Positions 1 through 5,585 of a stretch of DNA of 9,820 nucleotides are shown piece after piece (within the stretch, counting starts at the first letter, position 1; each line of letters starts with the position of its first letter). A program made the position numbers and the translations under genes. The stretch lies in assembly GCA_028288985.1 (NCBI GenBank), contig JAQGHE010000008.1, positions 1-9,820 on the forward strand. The letters are read 5' to 3'. Source of the stretch: Candidatus Saccharimonadota bacterium (lineage in GTDB: Bacteria; Patescibacteriota; Saccharimonadia; Saccharimonadales; UBA10212). Below the pieces are notes generated by a model. It did no database searches, had not been told where the DNA came from, and worked only from the letters and a program-made list of their open reading frames with translations.

Positions 1-247
1 CGATTTCCTGAAATCTTTTTTCGACTATGGAGTTGCTATAAAGGCCGAGTAGGGCGAAGATTAAAATCCAAAATGGCAGGAGAGCTAAAAAGATCTGAAT
101 ATAGGTTACGGCAGAAATGGGGTGCGCTACAGGGGCGGTGTAGAGGTGGCCACGGATAAAATAGCCGCCCGCAAAACCCGCCAGTAAGGCCAAAAAATCG
201 CCCACCACGAGAAAAAAATTGTAGATGAGTGAGGCGTTGTTCTTCAT
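1..247 (-). CDS. Polyprenyl-phosphate sugar transferase, N-terminal part (cut by window edge)
   Basis: Eighty-two residues are visible, running off the left edge. Two membrane helices are seen at about residues 8-30 and 48-70, the second ending in the motif ALLGLYS, followed by a charged segment (residues 74-80) that starts a cytoplasmic part. This pattern (VVGDFLALLAGF, then a helix ending in GLY) is typical of the N-terminal membrane region of WbaP/WcaJ-type sugar transferases, which move a sugar phosphate onto undecaprenyl phosphate to start a surface glycan. The catalytic domain lies outside the window, so the family call rests on the membrane region only. It is divergent from an O-antigen ligase-like gene, which supports a glycan role. 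The start ATG at 247 has no Shine-Dalgarno sequence but lies close behind a TACAAT box, suggesting a near-leaderless transcript. Confidence 0.72.
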   Translation of the reverse strand, partial: MKNNASLIYNFFLVVGDFLALLAGFAGGYFIRGHLYTAPVAHPISAVTYIQIFLALLPFWILIFALLGLYSNSIVEKRFQEI

Positions 248-253
248 TGTCGC

Positions 254-259
254 TATACT
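254..259 (+). promoter_or_regulatory. -10 box (TATACT) for the O-antigen ligase-like gene
   Basis: TATACT lies 14 bases before the ATG at 274, so transcription would begin about 8 bases before the start codon. No Shine-Dalgarno sequence precedes the ATG and no good -35 box is visible. It overlaps the region of the divergent gene's promoter. Confidence 0.45.
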
Positions 260-261
260 AG

Positions 262-267
262 ATTGTA
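262..267 (-). promoter_or_regulatory. -10 box (TACAAT, minus strand) for the sugar transferase gene
   Basis: Read on the minus strand, TACAAT lies 14 bases before the ATG at 247. A start of transcription about 7 bases downstream would leave a leader of roughly 8 bases. The two divergent -10 boxes are only 2 bp apart, so polymerase binding at one should exclude the other. Confidence 0.4.
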
Positions 268-273
268 GCATTT

Positions 274-1596
274 ATGAAGACTGAAACTAATGAACGCAGA
301 GCTGTTAGGGCACTGGTATGCGCAGTGGCCGGCATCCTTTTCTTAGTACCATTTCACGCTTTCTTAACTTCATGGGCGGCTAATAATTTTGGCCACCTGG
401 ACGCTTTCCGAATCTGGAAGGAAATAGTGCTCGTTCTTATTTCACCCATAGCTTTCTGGGTGGCTTGGCGTGATAAAAATATTAGGTTCTTTTTGAAGAG
501 TTCCATGTTTATCAGGCTTTTTGTTTTTTACGTTTTTCTGCATCTGGCGCTTGGGGCCTGGGCGCTGCACCAGCACGAGGTTACTAAAACCGCTTTGGTC
601 TACTCTTTGATAATCAATCTGCGCTTTTTTGGCTTCTTCATTATCGCCTACGTTGCTGCTGCCTACAGTGTTTGGCTGCGTGAGAATGCCGTTAAAATTC
701 TAATGCTGCCGGCAGTAACCGTAGTGACCATAGGCTTACTGCAAAAAATTACCTTATCGCATAATTTGCTAGGTTATTTTTACGGTCCGGGGACCATTCC
801 GCCGTACCAAACGGTTGACGGTAATGGAGGTCTTAAAAGGGTGCAATCAACTATGAGAGGCGCCAATCCGCTGGGCGCGTACTTAATACTGGCTATACCG
901 GCTTTTGTAGCTTTTTTACGTGGCTGGCTGATACGCACTATTTGCTTACTGGCCGCCCTGATCGTGCTTTTTTACAGCTACTCGCGTAGTGCTTGGATAG
1001 GAGTAATTATTTCACTCTGGCTGCTCGCCTGGTGGATGCTTCTGAAAAGTCACCACCGCGTATGGCTAGTCTCCTCGGTTATTGCTCTGGTATTTCTAGG
1101 TTCAGGCAGCTTCTACTTCTTAAGGTCTAAGCCTATCGCTCAGGATACGCTGTTGCATACCAGCTCCGTATCTAAATCCCCGATGAGCTCTAATCAGGTC
1201 AGACTTGCATCACTTAAAAGCGGCCTCCAAGATGTCGTTCACCAACCGTTTGGCAGAGGTCCGGGCACGGCCGGTCCGGCTTCTTTTAGAAACAAGCCCC
1301 ACCCCACACGTATAGCCGAGAATTATTATCTGCAGCTTGGGCAGGAAGTTGGCGTTATTGGGATGTTGCTATTTATAGCCATGAATGTCGTTGTTGTTCG
1401 TGACCTCTGGTTTAAAAGGGGAGAGATACTGGCGAAAGTATTATTGGCCAGTTTCGCAGGGATTACTTTTGTTAATTTAATATCTCACGCCTGGACCGAT
1501 GATACGCTGGCGTATGTTTGGTGGGGGCTGGCTGGTATTGCCTTAGCGCCCGCTCTGATAAGCAGGACACATAAGCCCGCTGCCAAGCGAAGCTAA
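274..1596 (+). CDS. O-antigen ligase / Wzy_C-type polysaccharide polymerase membrane protein
   Basis: A 440-residue protein with about twelve membrane helices and one long extracellular loop (about residues 282-350). Features of the O-antigen ligase (Wzy_C) family are visible: RSAW at 238-241 after a YSYS stretch, an upstream segment with R194-GANPLGAYL, and the loop motif GRGPGTAGPASF (327-338), followed by ENYYLQLGQEVGVIGMLLF (349-367), which matches the family's N-Y-L-x-x-x-x-E-x-G-x-x-G pattern. Such enzymes ligate or polymerise undecaprenyl-linked glycans on the outer face of the membrane. The neighbour is a glycan-initiating sugar transferase, so the pair is probably part of a surface polysaccharide or protein glycosylation locus extending leftward. 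Ligase and polymerase cannot be told apart from sequence. The ATG has no Shine-Dalgarno sequence but a nearby -10 box. Confidence 0.85.
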   Translation: MKTETNERRAVRALVCAVAGILFLVPFHAFLTSWAANNFGHLDAFRIWKEIVLVLISPIAFWVAWRDKNIRFFLKSSMFIRLFVFYVFLHLALGAWALHQHEVTKTALVYSLIINLRFFGFFIIAYVAAAYSVWLRENAVKILMLPAVTVVTIGLLQKITLSHNLLGYFYGPGTIPPYQTVDGNGGLKRVQSTMRGANPLGAYLILAIPAFVAFLRGWLIRTICLLAALIVLFYSYSRSAWIGVIISLWLLAWWMLLKSHHRVWLVSSVIALVFLGSGSFYFLRSKPIAQDTLLHTSSVSKSPMSSNQVRLASLKSGLQDVVHQPFGRGPGTAGPASFRNKPHPTRIAENYYLQLGQEVGVIGMLLFIAMNVVVVRDLWFKRGEILAKVLLASFAGITFVNLISHAWTDDTLAYVWWGLAGIALAPALISRTHKPAAKRS

Positions 1597-1649
1597 GCAC
1601 ACCGCTTATGTTCTTAGAGCCTTGTGTCGTTTTTGCCTCACCCCCTCAT

Positions 1650-1663
1650 TGTATTTAAATACA
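1650..1663. repeat. Perfect 14-bp palindrome TGTATTTAAATACA
   Basis: TGTATTTAAATACA is fully self-complementary. It sits in the gap between the O-antigen ligase-like gene and the gtrA-like gene, about 58 bp upstream of the proposed -10 box of the latter. It could be an operator for a dimeric regulator such as the LexA-like protein encoded two genes downstream, but this is inference. It has no T-tract, so a terminator is unlikely. Confidence 0.4.
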
Positions 1664-1665
1664 CT

Positions 1666-1694
1666 TCGGTCCGTTCCTCACGGTTGCCTTGCGC
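1666..1694. repeat. Intergenic motif copy 1 (TCGGTCCG ... CCTTGCGC)
   Basis: TCGGTCCG at 1666-1673 is followed by TTCCTC and then CCTTGCGC at 1687-1694. A similar arrangement in the same orientation starts at 2770 (TCGGTCCG ... CCTTGCAC). The two copies lie on either side of the gtrA-like and lexA-like genes. Similarity is partial between the two cores, so this may be a degenerate dispersed repeat. Confidence 0.35.
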
Positions 1695-1720
1695 CGTCCC
1701 TAGTTGCAGAAGCTATACGG

Positions 1721-1726
1721 TATACT
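1721..1726 (+). promoter_or_regulatory. -10 box (TATACT) for the gtrA-like operon
   Basis: TATACT lies 19 bases before the ATG at 1746, giving an expected leader of about 13 bases without a convincing Shine-Dalgarno sequence. It is the same hexamer as in front of the gene at 274. This placement argues that the in-frame TTG at 1704 is upstream of the promoter and is not the start. Confidence 0.42.
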
Positions 1727-1745
1727 AAGGGTAGGCGTAAGCATA

Positions 1746-2231
1746 ATGGCAAAATTAAAAAAAGCTCAGCGTAAACTTTTAATCCAGATTGCGGAGTACT
1801 GCGTCAGCGGCGGTGCCTATTTTTGGAGCGGCTATCTTATATTCTTTATTGCTGACAAGGGCCTGCACTGGTCGCTATGGTGGGCGAAGCTGGCAGCCAA
1901 TGTAGTCGGCTGGATAGTCAATTACACTCTGCAGCGCTTCTGGGTGTTTAACAATAAGGGCTTAGCCGGTCACCAGACACAGGTAACGGTACGATATGCG
2001 ATTATAACTTTGGTAGATTTCGTGCTGGACTACTTGATTGTGGCAGGGCTGAAATCTATCGGCATCACGCCTTACCTTGGCCAATTTGCCAGCGCCGGCT
2101 TCTTCACAGTTTGGAATTATCTATGGTATAGATTCTGGGTTTTCCCGGTGAAATTTAGTAAAAAGGCGCGGCTGCACACCGTTCGGCTGGCACACAGGCC
2201 TCACGGGCACGCCGCCTACCGAAGGGCCTAA
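1746..2231 (+). CDS. GtrA-like polyprenyl-sugar flippase family protein
   Basis: A protein of 161 residues from ATG 1746, the usual GtrA length. It has four predicted membrane helices and the duplicated family signature: NYTLQRFWVF at the end of helix 2 and WNYLWYRFWVF at the end of helix 4, plus a basic C-terminal tail. GtrA-family proteins are membrane proteins linked to movement or modification of polyprenyl-phosphate-linked sugars in glycan decoration and cell-wall polymer synthesis. The open frame extends upstream to a TTG at 1704, but that start would place the likely -10 box inside the gene, so ATG 1746 is chosen. The next gene begins 11 bases after the stop, so the two are very likely cotranscribed. 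The gene fits with the surface-glycan pair upstream, though it has its own promoter. Confidence 0.83.
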   Translation: MAKLKKAQRKLLIQIAEYCVSGGAYFWSGYLIFFIADKGLHWSLWWAKLAANVVGWIVNYTLQRFWVFNNKGLAGHQTQVTVRYAIITLVDFVLDYLIVAGLKSIGITPYLGQFASAGFFTVWNYLWYRFWVFPVKFSKKARLHTVRLAHRPHGHAAYRRA

Positions 2232-2242
2232 AGGACTTACAG

Positions 2243-2761
2243 ATGGAATCCACCCTATCACCAACTACCGGTAAACAAACTGCTCCTGCGCCTGCAGCCG
2301 TGCGTCCCACCAGGAAGCAGCAGGAGCTACTGGTCTTTATCGAGGCCTTTATCAACGAGCACGGCTATAGCCCCAGCTACCGCGAGATAATGAAAGGTCT
2401 TAACTACACTTCGGTGGCTACCGTTAGCCTGCACGTCAATAATTTGATCCGCCGTGGGCACCTGCAAAAACGCGACCGCTCGGCCCGCTCGCTGGAAGTC
2501 GTTAAATCGGAAATCAAAGTCGAGGCAAAAGTCGTTCCCAAGCAGTTAAAAACTTCCGAGGAGAAGTGGCTGGTGGAAAAGATAGAAATATTCTTCAAAG
2601 AAGCGGAAGCATCCCCAAGATTGGTAGAAGCCCAGCTTGATCACCTTTACGTACTGATTGGCGCCCTAAAAGTACTGGGAGTGGAGGGGGCAGCCAGCGC
2701 CTTTATAGCTAGATTATCAGAGCTTAAGAAAAAAATCGGCTCAAACGAGTATTCCGTTTAA
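2243..2761 (+). CDS. LexA-type winged-helix DNA-binding protein lacking the S24 peptidase domain
   Basis: A protein of 172 residues. Residues about 20-88 match the N-terminal DNA-binding domain of LexA: RKQQELLVFIEAFINEHGYSP is followed by SYREIMKGL, the recognition-helix region SVATVSLHVNNLIRRG and the wing ending RSARSLEVV. In true LexA an S24 peptidase with a Ser-Lys dyad and an Ala-Gly cleavage site follows. Here the C-terminal part (about residues 104-165) is instead a charged, helical segment with no recognisable catalytic residues. It therefore should not self-cleave on RecA contact and is probably not a classical SOS repressor. The helical part may mediate dimerisation or partner binding. 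AAGGA at 2231-2235, 7 bases before the ATG and overlapping the gtrA-like stop, is a good Shine-Dalgarno sequence. Confidence 0.8.
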   Translation: MESTLSPTTGKQTAPAPAAVRPTRKQQELLVFIEAFINEHGYSPSYREIMKGLNYTSVATVSLHVNNLIRRGHLQKRDRSARSLEVVKSEIKVEAKVVPKQLKTSEEKWLVEKIEIFFKEAEASPRLVEAQLDHLYVLIGALKVLGVEGAASAFIARLSELKKKIGSNEYSV

Positions 2762-2821
2762 CAAATTGCTCGGTCCGCTGCTCGTTTTCCTCCTTGCACT
2801 TCATCCAAATGCGCAATTGTT
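2760..2821. repeat. Imperfect inverted repeat between converging genes
   Basis: AACAAATTGC at 2760-2769 pairs with GCAATTGTT at 2813-2821 with one bulged A. The 43-base interior holds the second copy of the TCGGTCCG motif. It lies exactly between the ends of the lexA-like and DHA2 genes, where a shared terminator would be expected, but there is no T-tract at either edge, so the terminator role is uncertain. Confidence 0.35.
2770..2799. repeat. Intergenic motif copy 2 (TCGGTCCG ... CCTTGCAC)
   Basis: TCGGTCCG at 2770-2777 is followed by CTGCTCG and then CCTTGCAC at 2792-2799, in the same order, orientation and almost the same spacing as the copy at 1666 (22 versus 21 bases from core to core). 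It begins 8 bases after the lexA-like stop codon. Confidence 0.35.
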
Positions 2822-2830
2822 TGGCTAGAG

Positions 2831-4471
2831 CTAGTGGGTAGAACCGGGGACACCGCCTTCGCTGACTAGCGGCTGATCGCCTGGGCCGCGGCGCAGCGGA
2901 ATTTCATGCAGGAACCAAGAGGCTAGGAAGGCTATGGAAACAACTATGCCGGCAATCAGGAAGACTTCGCTGATTGAACTGGCCAAAGCGCTCTTAACCG
3001 CCGTTACAAAATGACTGTAGGAGTCCAGGGAGCTAGCGTGCTGCTCCGGCGATAGCCGCGCGATTTGGGCTGTAGCGGCGTGCTGCGAACCGGGGCTTAG
3101 CACCAGCTGCAGCTGATTGGCACTAAGCGACGAGACGTCTACACCCCGGACAGTTTGCGAGGCCAGCTGGTTTGCAGGATCTGAGGCCACGCTTGCCAGG
3201 CTGCTGCCTAAGCGGTTATTCAATATACTGCCAAGCACCGCTACGCCAATCGTGGCGCCGACACTGCGTGATAGCTGGACGGCAGCTGTTACCACTCCCA
3301 GCCGCGACTGCGGAAAAGCGTTCTGGACGGCCAAGTTAAAAATTGGCATACAGATACCCAAGCCCACACCAACCAGTATCAGCCTGGAGACTAGCTGCCC
3401 GTTGGTAGAGGTTACGCTAAGAGTGCTCATCCATAGAATGCCCACCGTGACGAAGAGAGTCCCAAAAACGGCCAGTTTCTTATATTTGCCAACTTTAGAT
3501 ACCAGCTGCCCGGTGAGGATGCTGGCCGGCACCATAGCCAGCACCATCGGCATGATGATCACTCCGGAATTGGTAGCACTGCGCCCCAGCACTTCTTGGG
3601 CGAACAGCGGGATGTAGAGCATCGCGCCAAACATCGCCACTCCCACTAGGAAAACTATCAGCATCGATACCTTGAATATGGAGCTTTTAAAGAGATCCAG
3701 CGGCAAAATCGGATCTTTGGCGTGGGTCTTTTCAACCCGGAAGAATGAAAGCAGCAACAGGGCGCTTAACCCCAGCATTCCAATCACTTCAGCAGATCCC
3801 CATGGATACTGGGCGCCTCCCCAAACCAGTCCCAGCATCAGTGTTGATAAGCCGCCGGCTAAAAGAGCTGCTCCTAAGTAATCTATAGATGTTTTTTTAT
3901 GAGAAACAATATGCGGCATCAGTTTATTGATTAATATGAAGGCTGCTATGCCTACTGGCACGTTTATATAGAAATTCCAGCGCCAGGTGGCGTGGTCCGT
4001 CAAAAAACCGCCGATTAGCGGACCGACCACGGAGGCTAAGCCAAAAACTGCGCCGATCATACCCTGCCAGCGACCGCGTTCGGCCGGTGAGAACAGGTCG
4101 CCGATGACTGCAAAGGCATTGCTCATCAGGACACCGGCGCCGATGCCCTGTACGGCCCGGAAGGCGATAAGTTCGGTCATGTTTTGGGAAAGACCGCTGA
4201 GCATCGAGCCGCCAACGAAGATGCCTATACCGATTAGAAGCAAGCGTTTTCGTCCGTAAATATCAGACAATTTACCGGATATCGGCACGGTGATAGTAGA
4301 GGTAAGTAAGTAGGCCGTAACAACCCAAGACAGCTCCTTTAGGCCATGGAGTTCGGAGACTATCCGCGGCAGGGCGGTGGACACGATTGTCTGGTCGAGG
4401 GCCGCCAGCAGCATGCCGGCACACACGGCCAGCATGATTAGTATTTTTTGTCTGATTGGTAGGTGAATCAC
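2831..4471 (-). CDS. DHA2-family (14-TM, EmrB/QacA-type) drug efflux MFS transporter
   Basis: A protein of 546 residues, within the normal DHA2 range, with about fourteen membrane helices. Family motifs are intact: motif D1 LDQTIVSTALPRI (25-37), motif A GKLSDIYGRKRL (66-77), motif B RAVQGIGAGVL (105-115), motif C GPLIGGFLT (150-158) and WRWNFYINVP (163-172). The last extracellular loop (about residues 425-490) is long and Ser/Ala/Gln-rich, as usual in this family. These pumps use the proton gradient to export drugs, dyes or lipophilic compounds; the substrate cannot be read from sequence. The start is GTG at 4471, overlapping the marR TGA by 4 bases, with GGAG seven bases upstream, so the pump is translationally coupled to its likely repressor. 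No convincing terminator follows. Confidence 0.93.
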   Translation of the reverse strand: MIHLPIRQKILIMLAVCAGMLLAALDQTIVSTALPRIVSELHGLKELSWVVTAYLLTSTITVPISGKLSDIYGRKRLLLIGIGIFVGGSMLSGLSQNMTELIAFRAVQGIGAGVLMSNAFAVIGDLFSPAERGRWQGMIGAVFGLASVVGPLIGGFLTDHATWRWNFYINVPVGIAAFILINKLMPHIVSHKKTSIDYLGAALLAGGLSTLMLGLVWGGAQYPWGSAEVIGMLGLSALLLLSFFRVEKTHAKDPILPLDLFKSSIFKVSMLIVFLVGVAMFGAMLYIPLFAQEVLGRSATNSGVIIMPMVLAMVPASILTGQLVSKVGKYKKLAVFGTLFVTVGILWMSTLSVTSTNGQLVSRLILVGVGLGICMPIFNLAVQNAFPQSRLGVVTAAVQLSRSVGATIGVAVLGSILNNRLGSSLASVASDPANQLASQTVRGVDVSSLSANQLQLVLSPGSQHAATAQIARLSPEQHASSLDSYSHFVTAVKSALASSISEVFLIAGIVVSIAFLASWFLHEIPLRRGPGDQPLVSEGGVPGSTH

Positions 4472-4908
4472 TGGGAGGCTCCTTTTTGTTTAGCTAGATT
4501 ATCGGCAATTTTTTGATGAAGTTCATAAAGTTGCTTCAATTCTTTATCGTTTAATTGCGTCATGGCTGCGCGCAGCCCTTCGGTGCGCTGGTGGTTAAAT
4601 TTTTTGATGGTTTGATGGCCTTTTTTGGTTAAAGCCAGGATGGCTACGCGGCGATCTTTGGGGTCTGGCGTGCGGCTAACGAAGCCCTTTTCAATCAGGG
4701 GCTCCATTATTTGCGTGATAGCGCTTTTACTGATGTCCATCTGGGCAGCCAGTTTTTTCATATTGGGGCATTTATGATAGTAGAGCATATAGAGCATGCC
4801 TACCTGGGCTCGGGAAATATCCAGGCCACGCCAGGTAGATGGATGCATTGAACGCTGCAGTTTGGTGATATCTTCTACCACCTGTTGGGCTAACTCTTCT
4901 CTTTTCAT
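4468..4908 (-). CDS. MarR-family winged-helix transcriptional regulator
   Basis: A protein of 146 residues, the standard MarR length. Residues about 50-72 (MKKLAAQMDISKSAITQIME) form the helix-turn-helix, followed by the wing with PDPKDRRVAILALTKKG (81-97), whose D-x-R-R core is the family hallmark; helices at both ends would form the dimer interface. It is the first gene of a two-gene operon with the DHA2 exporter, an arrangement usually meaning repression of the pump until a ligand releases the regulator. A perfect 13-bp inverted repeat over its own promoter is the obvious operator. Cys47, just before the helix-turn-helix, is the only cysteine and could be redox-sensitive, though this is speculation. 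The ATG has no Shine-Dalgarno sequence and lies close to the predicted transcription start. Confidence 0.93.
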   Translation of the reverse strand: MKREELAQQVVEDITKLQRSMHPSTWRGLDISRAQVGMLYMLYYHKCPNMKKLAAQMDISKSAITQIMEPLIEKGFVSRTPDPKDRRVAILALTKKGHQTIKKFNHQRTEGLRAAMTQLNDKELKQLYELHQKIADNLAKQKGASQ

Positions 4909-4956
4909 AATAGTTTAGTTACTTAAATATTAACCTACTAAACTATTATAAGTCAA
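4907..4956 (-). promoter_or_regulatory. marR promoter covered by a perfect 13-bp inverted-repeat operator
   Basis: ATAATAGTTTAGT (4907-4919) and ACTAAACTATTAT (4937-4949) are perfect inverted repeats separated by 17 bp. On the minus strand a -35 box TTGACT (4951-4956), an 18-bp spacer and a -10 box TAATAT (4927-4932) fit a sigma-70-type promoter. One arm fills most of the spacer and the other covers the predicted start of transcription (about 4920) and the ATG. Binding of a regulator to either arm would block transcription. A second possible -10, TATAAT, directly follows the -35 box (4945-4950). Confidence 0.75.
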
Positions 4957-4957
4957 G

Positions 4958-4990
4958 AAAAAATTCCAGGTGTTTAATCTGGAATTTTTT
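4958..4990 (-). terminator. Intrinsic terminator of the Pro-rich tail-anchored gene
   Basis: AAAAAATTCCAG (4958-4969) and CTGGAATTTTTT (4979-4990) form a perfect 12-bp stem with a 9-base loop. It begins 8 bases after the stop codon of the minus-strand gene ending at 4998 and gives a run of six T on the minus strand. The plus side also ends in T, so it could work both ways, but no plus-strand gene reads into it. It separates that gene from the marR promoter. Confidence 0.82.
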
Positions 4991-4997
4991 ACCCGAG

Positions 4998-5237
4998 CTA
5001 TTTTTTGGTGAGCATGTAGGCGACGATAGCCGCTACAACAACCACTACCAAGGCTATGATGAGCACAGTATGGCTCTTCTTGGCTGGTATCGGGGGCTTG
5101 GCGCCCGGTACCGGTGGTGGGCCGGCAGGGCCGGCGGGCTGAGCTGCGACAGGAGCTGGGGCCGGCACAGGTGCCGGGCCCGTAGCTACTGGAGGCTCAG
5201 GCGTTGCTACTGGTGTTTGGGGTTGATTAGGATCCAT
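4998..5237 (-). CDS. Pro/Ala-rich small protein with C-terminal membrane anchor
   Basis: A 79-residue protein of unknown function. Residues 1-52 are disordered and rich in Pro, Ala, Val and Gly (for example PAPVPAPAPV at 21-30), then KK leads into a single hydrophobic helix (about 57-75, LIIALVVVVVAAIVAYML) and a short basic end TKK. There is no signal peptide. The topology fits a tail-anchored protein or a Pro-rich stalk, with the side of the membrane unclear; the basic residues at both ends of the helix do not settle it. A weak Shine-Dalgarno sequence (AGGT) lies about 6 bases before the ATG. It follows the lmo0937-like gene by 64 bases on the same strand and has a strong terminator, so both may share a transcript. 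Low-complexity makes family assignment unreliable. Confidence 0.72.
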   Translation of the reverse strand: MDPNQPQTPVATPEPPVATGPAPVPAPAPVAAQPAGPAGPPPVPGAKPPIPAKKSHTVLIIALVVVVVAAIVAYMLTKK

Positions 5238-5301
5238 ATTTTACCTGTTACCTTTATCTTTACCCCATTATTTTAACACGGCTAAGCACAAACGCTATGG
5301 G

Positions 5302-5451
5302 CTAATCTACGGGCCGCCGCCCAATGGTGCGATCGTAAATAAATACTATCAGAGCGATAATCAGTAATATGTGGATGAAACCACCGCCAATGTGGGCGAT
5401 CAAACCAAGGAGCCAGAGCAGAATCAGTACCGCGATTATTGTTAGTATCAT
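5302..5451 (-). CDS. lmo0937-family small membrane protein (49 aa)
   Basis: A 49-codon gene: two hydrophobic stretches at about residues 2-19 (LTIIAVLILLWLLGLIA) and 26-39 (IHILLIIALIVFIY) joined by a HIGGGF turn, ending in a basic tail with GRR. This size and the pattern WLLGL...GGFIHILL-IALIV match the lmo0937 family of tiny membrane proteins, which are widespread and of unknown function, often seen among stress-related genes. The start is strongly supported by AGGAGG at 5457-5462, five bases before the ATG. It is followed on the same strand by the Pro-rich tail-anchored gene, so the two may be cotranscribed. A candidate -10 (TATTAT) lies upstream near 5480-5490 but is not decisive. Confidence 0.85.
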   Translation of the reverse strand: MILTIIAVLILLWLLGLIAHIGGGFIHILLIIALIVFIYDRTIGRRPVD

Positions 5452-5530
5452 TACTTCCTCCTAATTTTACTAGGGTAATAATAGCTTTTAGCGGCTAAGT
5501 CTGGCTGTGAAATTATTAACAATAGAGAGG

Positions 5531-5575
5531 CCGGAGTGGGGGCGGCTTTGTGGCCGCCCCCAAACTCCGGTTTTT
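5531..5575 (+). terminator. GC-rich hairpin with T-run on the plus strand
   Basis: CCGGAGT plus GGGGGCGGC (5531-5546) pairs with GCCGCCCCC plus ACTCCGG (5553-5570), a 16-bp stem with a 2-base bulge, followed by TTTTT (5571-5575). It sits just after the minus-strand GC-rich secreted-protein gene, yet the T-run is on the plus side; in the minus direction the stem is followed by CCTCTC. It may still slow minus-strand transcription by stem strength alone, or its orientation may be a trace of how the segment arrived. Confidence 0.6.
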
Positions 5576-5581
5576 CGGTTC
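5572..5581. repeat. Left arm of 10-bp inverted repeat bracketing the GC-rich gene
   Basis: TTTTCGGTTC lies four bases outside the stop codon of the GC-rich gene and is the exact reverse complement of GAACCGAAAA at 6500-6509, which lies in that gene's leader. The arm overlaps the T-run of the neighbouring hairpin. Confidence 0.45.
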
Positions 5582-5585
5582 CCTC

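Noticed and set aside
1593..1634. Possible terminator after the O-antigen ligase-like gene
   Set aside because: A T-run at 1630-1634 follows only a weak imperfect stem (CTAAG / CTTAG with a gap before the T-run), not enough to call a terminator.
1704..1745. Upstream TTG start for the gtrA-like gene
   Set aside because: The extra 14 codons would include the likely -10 box TATACT, and ATG 1746 gives the normal family length.
3117..3617. Plus-strand frame of 166 codons inside the DHA2 gene
   Set aside because: Antisense to a well-matched transporter, with no ribosome binding site or recognisable domain.
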